In this document: piece after piece, positions 42,149-50,261 of the stretch | Numbering within the stretch: the stretch's first letter is position 1 | How the letters are laid out: every line of letters starts with the position of its first letter | Source: CAZNUM01 sp964539305 | GTDB lineage: Bacteria; Fidelibacterota; Marinisomatia; Marinisomatales; TCS55 | Direction of reading: 5' to 3' | DNA: 64,000 nucleotides | Assembly (NCBI GenBank): GCA_964539305.1 | Contig: CAZIIM010000003.1 | Coordinates: 27,080-91,079, forward strand | The notes under the pieces: model-generated | Database searches by the model: none | What the model was told of the DNA's origin: nothing | What the model saw: only the letters and a program-made list of their open reading frames with translations | Program-made: the position numbers and the translations under genes

Positions 42149-43447
42149 TTAGAGAATAAAAAAGTATTCGTTCAGCAGGTAGAGACCGCTGGCAATCATT
42201 ACAATTCCGGCCACAACTTCGATACGTTTCTGGTAATTCACCAGAAGATTCAAGGACTCCAGCCAGCCTACACTCCAGGCACCGATCATGACGGGAATGC
42301 TCCGTCCCAGAGCAAAAGAAAGTAACAGTACAAAGCCAAACGGAATGGAACCGATGGCGGCACTGGTGGTCACCATCACCAGAAGGGCCGGAGAACAGAA
42401 CGGACAAACGGCAACGGAAAAGGGAATCCCCAGCAGAAAAGCACCCCACAGGCTGGTAACTTCCCGGCCTTTCATCCCAAACCAGGGTAACCGTAGTTTA
42501 ATCCACCCGGGCCAGATTAATCCCAGCAGAATGAGTATTGGCCCCAGAATGACGCCCCAGAAACGTCCCATGATGCCCTGGACCCACTGACCCCCTGCCG
42601 CAGCGGCCACTCCCAGAATGACATGAATCAGAATCATGCCAGTGACGAAGGCCAGCCCCATGACCAGGGCCCGGCGCTTCCCCTGAGCCTTGGTAACATA
42701 GGCCAGCATGACGGGAATGGAGGTAAAGGTCACGGGATTAAAACTGAACACCAGACCGGCCAGAAATCCGATGGCGACCCCAGCCAGGGTTGGTTCCTGC
42801 AACACCAGCTTTAAATGGGGGAGGCTCAGGTCAACTCCCGGCAGAAAGAAATAGATTGCACCGCCACTAAAAAGAGCCGCTGTAAGAAACGGAGTCACGA
42901 AAGCAGACCGTTCCAACAGGACCTGGCCCCGACGAGTCACACCCGTGAGACTCAGCAGAATCGTCGGCAGGGTGAACAGTCCCGTGAACAGGACCCCCGC
43001 TCCCACCGCAAAAGGAATCGAATCAACTGTTACTGCCAGCCCCATGATTACGGCAAAAAGCGGTATGGTGCAGGCCGGCAGGGTAAACCCAAGTTGTAAG
43101 CCGGGATTTCTGGATAATGTTCGCGGCAGCAGTTTGAAAAATTCCAGATGGGGAATGGGCACATAGGTGAAACGGGAAACAATGTAAACGACCGCCAGGA
43201 AAAAGAGCAGGCTTCCGGCCAGGATGGGGTTCCAGTCCGGCGGTGAGGTCACACTCACGGCCAGCACCAACAATCCGATGGTCAATGCCAACCGGGACAA
43301 AAGCAACGTGAACAGGGCGTCAAACCGGCCCCTGGTTTCCCTCTGGTGAGCCCGGACGGCAAACAGGGTGTGGGTGGCGATGGTGCAGGGTTCGAAAAAG
43401 GCCAGAAAACCCAGGATAGCGGCACTCAGCAACAGGATTTCAGACAC
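42149..43447 (-). CDS. CcdA/DsbD-type transmembrane protein, two fused halves
   Basis: 432 residues with about 11-12 helices. The GTG start overlaps the thioredoxin gene by 8 bp. The first half has the CcdA pair of membrane Cys: C21 in 'FFEPCTIATH' and C126 in 'FTLPACTIPLFAV'. The second half lacks the first of its pair ('FSFNPVTFTSIPVML') but has 'VCPFCSPALLV' (C348, C351). CcdA/DsbD proteins carry electrons from cytoplasmic thioredoxin across the membrane. As the last gene of the mer operon, right after a CxxC thioredoxin, it may pass reducing power for mercury handling or for repair of mercury-damaged thiols. A fused tandem CcdA with one degenerate half is unusual. Confidence 0.8.
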   Translation of the reverse strand: MSEILLLSAAILGFLAFFEPCTIATHTLFAVRAHQRETRGRFDALFTLLLSRLALTIGLLVLAVSVTSPPDWNPILAGSLLFFLAVVYIVSRFTYVPIPHLEFFKLLPRTLSRNPGLQLGFTLPACTIPLFAVIMGLAVTVDSIPFAVGAGVLFTGLFTLPTILLSLTGVTRRGQVLLERSAFVTPFLTAALFSGGAIYFFLPGVDLSLPHLKLVLQEPTLAGVAIGFLAGLVFSFNPVTFTSIPVMLAYVTKAQGKRRALVMGLAFVTGMILIHVILGVAAAAGGQWVQGIMGRFWGVILGPILILLGLIWPGWIKLRLPWFGMKGREVTSLWGAFLLGIPFSVAVCPFCSPALLVMVTTSAAIGSIPFGFVLLLSFALGRSIPVMIGAWSVGWLESLNLLVNYQKRIEVVAGIVMIASGLYLLNEYFFIL

Positions 43448-43718
43448 GTGATTGGCCCGCGAGCAACCTTTCTGTCAGGAAGTTTTTTAACTTGTCAGCA
43501 GAAGGGAGTCCCACAAATACCAGCTCCCCATCTATGGCAATGGCTGGCGTTGACAAGACCCCCATTTTCACGGCGTAATCCAGTTCCTGGAGGATATTTA
43601 CCTCCCGCCATTCGATGCGGTCATCGCCCAGTTCCTGCACCATGCTGAGTAACATATCTTTGGCATGGCCACATTTGCTACAACCGGGCGAGGAAAATAC
43701 TTCCACTTTCACTGTCAT
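43440..43718 (-). CDS. Thioredoxin/glutaredoxin-like small protein
   Basis: 92 residues of thioredoxin fold. The redox motif is C13-S-K-C16 ('VFSSPGCSKCGHAKDML') and the cis-Pro loop is 'VLSTPAIAIDGELVFVG'. It resembles the small archaeal and bacterial MJ0307/TlpA-like thioredoxins with no signal peptide, so it should be cytoplasmic. Genes on both sides overlap it (four bases with the upstream membrane protein, eight with CcdA), marking one coupled unit. It probably supplies electrons to the CcdA-like protein or reduces mercury-thiol adducts; this is inferred from context only. Confidence 0.84.
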   Translation of the reverse strand: MTVKVEVFSSPGCSKCGHAKDMLLSMVQELGDDRIEWREVNILQELDYAVKMGVLSTPAIAIDGELVFVGLPSADKLKNFLTERLLAGQSRV

Positions 43719-44449
43719 GCTGATGCTCCATGCAAAAAGGATCCCAGCCAGCTTTCATCTTCTTTTTTCAGCCAGTAGAAGGTCAGACTTCCCAGAATCG
43801 TACCATGAACCACATGGGCCACGAAGGTCAGGATGAACAACTGGGGCCACAGGTATTTCACACCAAATAAACCTACCATGGGCCCCATGGGGGGTCCCAC
43901 CATCATCCCCAGTTCCATGACCAGCAGCCAGCCGATGGCGACCAGGACGGTTTTCCGGTAAGTGGCAAACCGGCCAAAAACAAGGGTAAATACCAACCCG
44001 AAATCTGCGCCATTAAAAAAGTGGGCCAATTGACCCACCCAGTAGTAGTAAATGAAGGAATGACTCCCTGTGATCATTTTCCCGAACATCTCCGGTGTAT
44101 CGGCCGGTAGCCAACCCGTAATGACGCCCATTTGCCTGATCCAGTCCAGACCGATGGTGGCAATGGCACCGGCTCCCAAACCGACAATAATTCTACGATG
44201 TAAGTCAGGGAAGTTTTTCTTCGTGTAAACGATGACACCAATCAGAAACAAAATGGCAGGAATGTAGAGCAGAAACAGGTAGGGAACGGCAAATTCATGG
44301 GCCACGCGAATAATTTTAGGCCCAATCGCCTGATTCCGGTAATACTCTGAATAACCGAAAGATAATACAATCAAATGGATGGGGACAAACCCTCCGGCAA
44401 ACAAGGTGACGAGCGTCAGGATTGCTTTTTTATTTAATAGGTTTTTCAT
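43715..44449 (-). CDS. Polytopic membrane protein of unknown function in the mer operon
   Basis: 244 residues with six or seven hydrophobic helices and no recognised domain. A His-rich pattern recurs near membrane edges: 'PIHLIVLSFG', 'VAHEFAVPYLF', 'LHRRIIVG', 'GSHSFIYYYWVGQLAHFFNG' and 'FVAHVVHGTILG', which could bind metal or haem. There is no Cys in the sequence, so it is not a MerT/MerC/MerF-type thiol transporter. It overlaps the thioredoxin gene by ATGA and follows DUF302 by 12 bp. A role in metal efflux or in the operon's electron-transfer part is possible but not supported by a motif. Confidence 0.72.
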   Translation of the reverse strand: MKNLLNKKAILTLVTLFAGGFVPIHLIVLSFGYSEYYRNQAIGPKIIRVAHEFAVPYLFLLYIPAILFLIGVIVYTKKNFPDLHRRIIVGLGAGAIATIGLDWIRQMGVITGWLPADTPEMFGKMITGSHSFIYYYWVGQLAHFFNGADFGLVFTLVFGRFATYRKTVLVAIGWLLVMELGMMVGPPMGPMVGLFGVKYLWPQLFILTFVAHVVHGTILGSLTFYWLKKEDESWLGSFLHGASA

Positions 44450-44461
44450 GAAGAGAAATTC

Positions 44462-44944
44462 CTAACTGGTGATTTCACTTATGATGGCAGCTACTACCTG
44501 ATCCAGCTCGGCGGCGATCGCCTTTTCACCAGGATAACTATTGAGAAGTTGGAAGGGCATAAAGTAGCGGACGACGGTATTACCATTCGGCTTTTCCATG
44601 ACGATAAATTTCAAAGGGATTCGGATAGTAGCAGCTTGGTTAGCTTCCATCACGCGACGCATGTATTGAGGATGGAAATAGAAAATCTGTTTCATTCCCG
44701 GAACTTTTTTCCCGGCCATACGGAGCATTTTCTGAGCATCAATCTCGTAAATCACCATCAGGTTCTGCTCTTCAATGGCCCCTTTCAAAATATCAACCGT
44801 TTCCTGAAACGAGTACTGGGACATCTTTATTATCGATCCATCTTTCGGCATCATTTTACCATTCTGCGCGGCGGCAATTTGAAATACAGTAAAAACCGCT
44901 ATAACCACGAATCCTTTAATTCTGTTTTTGAACAGTTTATTCAT
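44462..44944 (-). CDS. DUF302 domain protein, secreted
   Basis: 160 residues. A signal peptide (cleavage after QIAAA) and a compact DUF302 domain: 'MSQYSFQETVDILKGAIEEQNLMVIYEIDAQKML', 'KQIFYFHPQYMRRVMEANQAATIRIPLKFIVMEKPNGNTVVRYFMP'. This alpha-beta domain of unknown function is often found with metal, sulphur or redox genes. AAAGGTG lies 7 bases before the ATG. It sits directly after merA in the operon, 52 bp from its stop. A periplasmic metal- or ligand-binding role is inferred; it contains Met and His residues but no Cys. Confidence 0.82.
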   Translation of the reverse strand: MNKLFKNRIKGFVVIAVFTVFQIAAAQNGKMMPKDGSIIKMSQYSFQETVDILKGAIEEQNLMVIYEIDAQKMLRMAGKKVPGMKQIFYFHPQYMRRVMEANQAATIRIPLKFIVMEKPNGNTVVRYFMPFQLLNSYPGEKAIAAELDQVVAAIISEITS

Positions 44945-44996
44945 TTTTGTTCACCTTTTAAGTTTATTCGTTAAATCGGTCAGGACGGTCCCTGCT

Positions 44997-46640
44997 TCAG
45001 GTCGCACAGCAACTCAACTGTTTCACATTCTTACCAAAGGTAATAGCAGCCAGTTTAATGCCTTCCGAGAGGGTCAGGTAAGGATGAAACATTCCTACCA
45101 GTTCTTTCACGGTAATGCCGTACCTGATGGCCAGACTCACTTCCATGATCAGTTCCGAGCCTTCCGGAGCCAGAATGCGGGCGCCCACCAGTTTATCGGT
45201 AGCGCGGTCGCGGATCAGTTTTATGAAGCCCCGTGTATCCCGGGCGGCGATGGAGCGGGGCACCTGATCGAGGGTAATCGTGGAAGACTCCACATCGATT
45301 CCCCGAGCCTGGGCCTGAACCTCATCCAGACCCACACCTGTCACCTGGGGATCGGTGAAAATGACCCACGGCAGCACGGAATAATCGGTTTTGTTTTTCT
45401 CCCCTTTTAGGGCATTCCGGGCAGCCAGTTTCCCTTCGTAGGCAGCTGTGTAAACAAACATATTCTTCCCGGTGACATCTCCCGCTGCATATACCGTGGA
45501 AACAGAAGTTTTCAGATCCTCATCGGTGACGATTCCTCCGTCTGCTCCTAATTCAACGCCGGCCTTTTCCAATCCCATCCGGTCAGCGTTGGGTGTCCGC
45601 CCCGCAGCCACAATGAGTTTCTCAGCCTGAAACGTTTTTATTTCACTCTTGACTCTGGATTCAACCACTATGTGCCCCTCCCGTTCGTAGACTTTAAGGA
45701 ACTCATTTCCGGTGATAATGCACATATTTTCCTGTTCCAGGTAATTGGTAAGGGCATCGGTGAGGTCAGCCGTTTCGGTCGGTAAAATGCGGTCTGAACG
45801 TTGCAAAAGGGTGACCCGGCTTCCCAGGCGGGAAAACATCTGACCAATTTCCAGGGCAATGTAGCGTCCCCCCAGTACCAGGATAGATTCCGGGAGCTGT
45901 TCCAGTTCAAACGCGCTTTTATTGGTGAGATAAGGGACATCGGACAAGCCCGGGATTTCTGGAATGTGAGGACGGGCGCCCGTGGCAATCAGGATCCGGT
46001 CCCCTTTCAGGGTTTTGCCGTTGACGCTCACGGTGGTTCCATTCACCAGTTCGGCCCGACCCTGAATCAGTTCAAACCCCTCCATTCCGGCTACAATATC
46101 CAGGTATTTTTTCTGGCGCAGGTCCTCCACCAGCGTCTGCTTCTGGTTCATGACAGCCTGAAAATCCCGGACTGACCCGCCGGTTTCTATGCCGGGGAAA
46201 GGGTTATTTCTGGAACGGTGGAGAGATTCCGCTGCCCGGATCAGATTCTTGGAGGGGACGCAGCCCACATTCACGCACGTACCGCCGATGGGCAGTCCGT
46301 CGTTGATCATGGTCACCCGGGCCCCTAGTTCCCGGGCTTCCAGCGTGGCTGCAAAGGCAGCGGAACCACCACCAATAATAATCAGGTGTTTTTGCGTTCC
46401 GTTGCTGGTGGTGTTTTTTTCTTGAAGGCCGGTGACTTTATAGTGGTCGGTGCCGTTGATTTTCCCCGCGATTACCTGCGCCGAAGTTTTTTCAGCGTCA
46501 AATTTTACTTCCGCGGAATGGTTGGGGAAACTGACCTGCTTAGCTAAAATGCCATCTGTTTCTAATAAATTACTTATGGTTTTGGCACAATGTTCGCAGG
46601 TCATGCCTTTAATGTTCATTTTAACCGTTTTTATATTCAT
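44997..46640 (-). CDS. merA: Mercuric reductase MerA with N-terminal HMA domain
   Basis: 547 residues from the ATG at 46640 (a longer reading overlaps merTP). Residues 5-70 are a heavy-metal-associated domain with GMTCEHC (C15, C18). The FAD loop 'LIIIGGGSAAFAATLEA' starts near 86. The redox-active disulphide is C122-x4-C127 ('GGTCVNVGCVPSK'). A pair of vicinal Cys closes the protein (C544, C545 in 'QLSCCAT'), which in MerA delivers Hg(II) to the active site. The NADPH loop is 'SILVLGGRYIALEIGQ'. The combination distinguishes MerA from lipoamide dehydrogenase. It reduces Hg(II) to volatile Hg(0) in the cytoplasm. Confidence 0.95.
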   Translation of the reverse strand: MNIKTVKMNIKGMTCEHCAKTISNLLETDGILAKQVSFPNHSAEVKFDAEKTSAQVIAGKINGTDHYKVTGLQEKNTTSNGTQKHLIIIGGGSAAFAATLEARELGARVTMINDGLPIGGTCVNVGCVPSKNLIRAAESLHRSRNNPFPGIETGGSVRDFQAVMNQKQTLVEDLRQKKYLDIVAGMEGFELIQGRAELVNGTTVSVNGKTLKGDRILIATGARPHIPEIPGLSDVPYLTNKSAFELEQLPESILVLGGRYIALEIGQMFSRLGSRVTLLQRSDRILPTETADLTDALTNYLEQENMCIITGNEFLKVYEREGHIVVESRVKSEIKTFQAEKLIVAAGRTPNADRMGLEKAGVELGADGGIVTDEDLKTSVSTVYAAGDVTGKNMFVYTAAYEGKLAARNALKGEKNKTDYSVLPWVIFTDPQVTGVGLDEVQAQARGIDVESSTITLDQVPRSIAARDTRGFIKLIRDRATDKLVGARILAPEGSELIMEVSLAIRYGITVKELVGMFHPYLTLSEGIKLAAITFGKNVKQLSCCAT

Positions 46641-46653
46641 CTTTATTTCTTTT

Positions 46654-47268
46654 TTAATGGACCGTGGATTCGTACCCGGCATTACGAGTGGCCTCTAACA
46701 GGTCTTTGGTGGAAATTTTAGTAGGATCGTATTTCACAACAGCAATCTTTTTTTCAAAACTGGCGGAGGCCTCGATGACACCGTCCACTTTTTTCAGGCT
46801 TTTTTGAATGGTCACGGGGCAGGAAGAACAGGTCATTCCCGGCACATCCAGAACCACTTCCCGCACCTGGGTATTAATCTGAATCGGTTCCTGGCTCTCG
46901 GAGTACACCATGGGCGTTACATAGGGAACCGCCAACAGACCACCGACAAAAAGAGTGACAACCCAGAGGGATATTTTGTTAATGCGGTCAGAGCGGGGGT
47001 TGGCACAATAGGAACCGGGAGCGCATTCCTCCGGTTTGGGTTTACTGTAAATCTTGTAGAAGGCATAACCAAGAAACAGGACTGTAAGCGCCATGAGGTA
47101 GGGGCGGAATGGTTCAAAAGCAGTCAGGGTGCCCACCCAGGCGCCACCGATACCCAGTCCCAGCAGGACCAGGGGTCCCACACAGCAAACAGACGCGGCC
47201 ACCGCCGCCAGTACGGCACCAATGAGTCCCTTCCGGGAAGCTTTGGTTGGTTCAGTTTCAGAATTCAT
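46654..47268 (-). CDS. merTP: MerT-MerP fusion: mercuric ion transporter with periplasmic HMA domain
   Basis: 204 residues joining two proteins that are separate in classical operons. The MerT part has TM1 with vicinal Cys C28-C29 ('AASVCCVGPLVLLGLGIGG') and the cytoplasmic pair C82/C88 ('ECAPGSYCANP'); three helices end near residue 118. The MerP part starts near 138: 'VVLDVPGMTCSSCPVTIQKSLKKVDGV' with C147/C150. The HMA domain is thus tethered outside the inner membrane and can pass Hg(II) straight to the transporter. GGAG lies 5 bases before the ATG. It is the first structural gene after the operator at 47306. Confidence 0.93.
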   Translation of the reverse strand: MNSETEPTKASRKGLIGAVLAAVAASVCCVGPLVLLGLGIGGAWVGTLTAFEPFRPYLMALTVLFLGYAFYKIYSKPKPEECAPGSYCANPRSDRINKISLWVVTLFVGGLLAVPYVTPMVYSESQEPIQINTQVREVVLDVPGMTCSSCPVTIQKSLKKVDGVIEASASFEKKIAVVKYDPTKISTKDLLEATRNAGYESTVH

Positions 47269-47305
47269 ACAGGCTCCAAATTTTAGGGGTTGCTATTCAT
47301 TAGAT

Positions 47306-47327
47306 ACCCTGTACCAAAGTACCGGGT
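47306..47327 (-). promoter_or_regulatory. MerR-type operator/promoter for merTP-merA
   Basis: An imperfect 22-bp palindrome, ACCCTGTAC-CAAA-GTACCGGGT. It has the GTAC-N4-GTAC core of mer operators. On the minus strand TTGTAA (47332-47327) and TATCTA (47306-47301) stand 20 bases apart (19 if the -10 is shifted by one), the over-long spacer that MerR twists on metal binding. The -35 is formed by the last Leu codon and stop of merR. The left half is identical to that of the operator at 47772. Confidence 0.85.
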
Positions 47328-47743
47328 TACAAATTTTTTCCATTATTTTTTTCAAAAGCATCCAGAATCGGGCATTCTCCCACGGGACCCACCCCGACGC
47401 AGCTGGCTACCAGATCCTTTAATGCCCGCCTCATTTGATCCAGTTCCTGAATTTTCTCCTCAATAACCTGAATCTTGTGCTCCGCCCGGCGTCGCACATC
47501 ATCACAGGTACAATCAGGGTCCACCCGCAGGTGGAGCAGTTCCTTAATCTCATTCAGGGAAAAACCGTGCTTTTTGGCCATTTGAATAAAGCGTAATCTC
47601 CGTAGGTCCTCTTCCGTGTAAGAGCGGTACCCGGAAGGTAAGCGCGTTGGTTGGGGCAGAATGCCTTTCCGTTCGTAAAACCGGATTGTCTCCAGATTTA
47701 CATGGGCCTGTTTGGCCAGGGTTCCAATGGTAAAACCATTCAT
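47327..47743 (-). CDS. merR: Hg(II)-responsive transcriptional regulator MerR
   Basis: 138 residues from the ATG at 47743, which has AAAGGAG 4 bases upstream; extending further would cross the operator. The N-terminal winged helix is 'FTIGTLAKQAHVNLETIRFYERKGILPQPTRLPSGYRSYTEED'. The three Hg(II) ligands of MerR are conserved with the right spacing: C80, C115 and C124 ('DCTCDDVRRRAEHK', 'LVASCVGVGPVGECPIL'). An extra Cys, C78, precedes them. It represses and, with mercury, activates the operators at 47306 and 47772. merR lies upstream of and in the same direction as merTP, as in Gram-positive operons, not divergent as in Tn21. Confidence 0.94.
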   Translation of the reverse strand: MNGFTIGTLAKQAHVNLETIRFYERKGILPQPTRLPSGYRSYTEEDLRRLRFIQMAKKHGFSLNEIKELLHLRVDPDCTCDDVRRRAEHKIQVIEEKIQELDQMRRALKDLVASCVGVGPVGECPILDAFEKNNGKNL

Positions 47744-47771
47744 TTTTCTCCTTTCCATGAATGAATATACT

Positions 47772-47793
47772 ACCCTGTACTTAACTACAGGGC
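47772..47793 (-). promoter_or_regulatory. MerR-type operator/promoter upstream of merR
   Basis: A 22-bp imperfect palindrome, ACCCTGTAC-TTAA-CTACAGGGC, lying between a -35 TTGCCC (47795-47790) and a -10 TATATT (47769-47764) on the minus strand with 20 bases between them. Its left arm is identical to that of the operator before merTP, so MerR probably controls its own gene as well. The divergent lipoprotein gene starts 108 bp away. Confidence 0.82.
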
Positions 47794-47900
47794 AAGGATT
47801 ATTTTGATCATCCACAGTGGAGGCTGATTTGCTTATTAGAAACATTCGGCCTAAATTTTTCATGGTTTGTAACTTTCTTTGGTCTGATCGGATAGTAATC

Positions 47901-49322
47901 ATGAAAAAAATAACCTTACTTTTTATGATCTTTAATTTATTGCTGACTTTTTCCTGCGAGGATAAATCATCTGATACAACTCCTCCTGAGATTAAAGTGT
48001 CAAACCTTGAAAGTGGGACACATATGTATGGAACTATCCTGGTTGAAGCGGATTCTTGGGATAAGGAGGGCGTTGAATATGTTGAATTAATCATTGATAA
48101 TGCTCCCACAGGCGTTACCGATAGTGTAGAGCCCTTTATTTTAGTCTGGAACTCAGATGATTATGAACTAGGCACTACCCACACCGTCCAGTGTAAGGCT
48201 TATGATATCCACGGTAATTATCAAATGAGCGATCCGGTGGAAATTTTTATTGACGTTACCTTCAGGAGATCCTTCCCCATCGGTTCAGGGTATTGGGAAC
48301 TCAAGAACACAGTCCAGCAAACCGCAGATGGAGGCTATATCCTCACGGGTATAAAGAATGAGGACGTCTGGTTATTAAAACTGGATCAATTTGGGAATAA
48401 GCAGTGGGAAAAAACACTAGGTGGTTCGGCATCGGATTGGGGATCCTCTATTCAACAGACAACTGATGGGGGTTATATTATTGTTGGCAGAACCTACTCC
48501 TACGGTAACGGTCAATTTGATGTCTGGCTGATTAAGACCGATAACACTGGATCGGAGGAATGGAATAAAACTTACGGTGGCAATGACGATGATTGGGGAT
48601 ACGTCGTACAGGAAACTATGGATGGGGGCTTTATTCTTTCGGCTGGTTCTAAATCCTTCAGTACCAACAAGGCTGCTGACATTTGGTTGATAAAAACTGA
48701 TAAAAGTGGGAATGAAGTTTGGAACAAAGTTTTAGGTACCAATTATTTAAACGCCTGGCGGAACTCCGTCCAGCAGACGAAGGATGGCGGTTACATTACT
48801 TATATGGGAATTTTTAGTCTGACTGGAAATATGGATGATGTCCAGCTTGTCAAGTTAAATGCCGATGGTCAGGAAGAATGGAGTACTATTTTAGGGGAGT
48901 CAGAAGATGAATGGTTCTTTGACATTCACAGGGTAATTAATGGAGGCTTAATCGCCACTGGAGCAAGAGCTAACGGAATGAACCGCGCTTGGTTAGTTAA
49001 GATCAGTAACGACAGCACTGTGGAATGGGAGCAAACGTTCGATTATTCAACAGGCCTATCCGTAGCTCAGACGGAAGACGAAGGTTACATTATGTCCGGA
49101 TATTACCTTGATCCGTTGTTAGACTTTAAAATTATTTTATTAAAAACAGATACTTACGGTAACATGCAATGGACAAAAACATTCCCCGGGAAAGAAGGCA
49201 ACGCCGTTCAACAAACAACCGATGGGGGCTATATTATTGCCGGTTTAGATGAATCAGGAATTGTCCTAATCAAGACCAATGCGGAGGGAAATGCAACCGA
49301 TCATATTGAAGTTATAGAATAA
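47901..49322 (+). CDS. Lipoprotein with Ig-like domain and beta-propeller repeats
   Basis: 473 residues from the ATG at 47901. The lipobox is 'LLTFSC' (Cys 19). Residues 24-115 are Ig-like ('PPEIKVSNLESGTHMYGTILVEADSWDKEGVEYVELIID'). Then seven or so blade-like repeats follow with the pattern 'VQQTxDGGYIIxG...DVWLIKTDxxGNxxW.K..GG', as in secreted domains of Bacteroidota and relatives. The propeller probably binds a surface ligand. The gene is AT-richer than its neighbours (many TTA, ATT, AAT codons) and lacks a clear ribosome binding site. It is divergent from merR. Confidence 0.84.
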   Translation: MKKITLLFMIFNLLLTFSCEDKSSDTTPPEIKVSNLESGTHMYGTILVEADSWDKEGVEYVELIIDNAPTGVTDSVEPFILVWNSDDYELGTTHTVQCKAYDIHGNYQMSDPVEIFIDVTFRRSFPIGSGYWELKNTVQQTADGGYILTGIKNEDVWLLKLDQFGNKQWEKTLGGSASDWGSSIQQTTDGGYIIVGRTYSYGNGQFDVWLIKTDNTGSEEWNKTYGGNDDDWGYVVQETMDGGFILSAGSKSFSTNKAADIWLIKTDKSGNEVWNKVLGTNYLNAWRNSVQQTKDGGYITYMGIFSLTGNMDDVQLVKLNADGQEEWSTILGESEDEWFFDIHRVINGGLIATGARANGMNRAWLVKISNDSTVEWEQTFDYSTGLSVAQTEDEGYIMSGYYLDPLLDFKIILLKTDTYGNMQWTKTFPGKEGNAVQQTTDGGYIIAGLDESGIVLIKTNAEGNATDHIEVIE

Positions 49323-49494
49323 GCGATGAATATCAATTAATGGGGGGCGTGTCTGTTATTTTGTGTAAATAGCATTTCTTAACCATAATAAAACATGTTT
49401 TCAAAGAGAATGGCAAAATGATTTATCTGTCGGCTGACTAATTAAATATGTGGAGGAGCCAATTTGACACATCCACATCATACAAGATGTAACT

Positions 49495-49926
49495 ATGAAA
49501 CGCCTACCTGAACTTCGTCAACTTTCAGAAGATCATCATCATGGACTGGTGCTGGCCCGGAAGGCCCGCAGGGCAGGAACGGTTTCAAAAACACCTTCTA
49601 TCACCGCCATCTGGGAAGAAGTTTTAGAGAAATTCAGGCTGGAACTGGAACCCCACTTTCTAATTGAAGAGCAGTACCTGGCGCCACCGCTGCTGGACTT
49701 AGGTGAAACTGAATTGATTCAGCGCTTTAACTTGGAGCACCGGCAATTACGGGCGTTAGTGAATCATCAAAATAACTGGTCTTTGACAGCTTTACACGCG
49801 TTTGGGAAACTGCTCGAAAAACACATTCGTTTTGAGGAACGGGAGTTGTTTGAGGTCGCTCAGCGCCGTTTATCGGCGAATCACCTAAAAGCCATTCAGG
49901 AGGCGTACCGACCTCCAGAGAACTAG
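49495..49926 (+). CDS. Hemerythrin-like HHE domain protein
   Basis: 143 residues, a four-helix HHE cation-binding fold. Ligand-type residues fall in the expected helices: 'LSEDHHHGLVLARKARRAG' (H), 'ELEPHFLIEEQYLAPPLLD' (H and E), 'FNLEHRQLRALV' (E-H) and 'LEKHIRFEERELFEVAQ' (H and E). Such proteins bind a di-iron centre and handle oxygen, NO or iron repair. The single gene has 172 bp upstream. Two arms, ACATC and GATGT, flank the region before its start, and a TTGACA lies at 49465 with 17 bases to ATGTAA. The regulation is not clear. Confidence 0.83.
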   Translation: MKRLPELRQLSEDHHHGLVLARKARRAGTVSKTPSITAIWEEVLEKFRLELEPHFLIEEQYLAPPLLDLGETELIQRFNLEHRQLRALVNHQNNWSLTALHAFGKLLEKHIRFEERELFEVAQRRLSANHLKAIQEAYRPPEN

Positions 49927-50095
49927 AACCTTTTATACAGGTTGTCGATCCTTTAAATTTCAAATATGTATTATTAACGGTTTTCTTGGGAAGCCGGGAA
50001 TAAAAACGTGGTAAAACTGAAACTCTCCAAATGATGTAATCGGCTGAATTTACTTTATTACCAGACTTCCTTAATTAGTTTCACGGGAGGTGAAA

Positions 50096-50236
50096 ATGAA
50101 ACAGATTGGTTTTATTCTGTTGATAGGGGGAATTGTGTTAATGATGATGGACTATTTAAGCGGAGGTTTTCTGATCATTGCCGGTATTGTTTTGATGATC
50201 ATCGCCTTAAAACCGGAACAGCACGGCACGGGTTAG
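50096..50236 (+). CDS. Small membrane protein, 46 residues
   Basis: An ATG with GGGAGGTGA ending 3 bases upstream opens a 46-codon reading frame closed by TAG. The protein has two hydrophobic stretches (residues 4-18 and 23-39) separated by 'MDYLSGG', and a short hydrophilic tail 'KPEQHGTG'. The very good ribosome binding site and coding-like composition support expression. It lies between the hemerythrin-like gene and the convergent outer membrane barrel gene. No family is recognised. The two-helix hairpin resembles small phage-shock or stress-induced membrane peptides in general form only. Confidence 0.65.
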   Translation: MKQIGFILLIGGIVLMMMDYLSGGFLIIAGIVLMIIALKPEQHGTG

Positions 50237-50261
50237 ATTAAACAGAAAAAATTTGGGGAAC

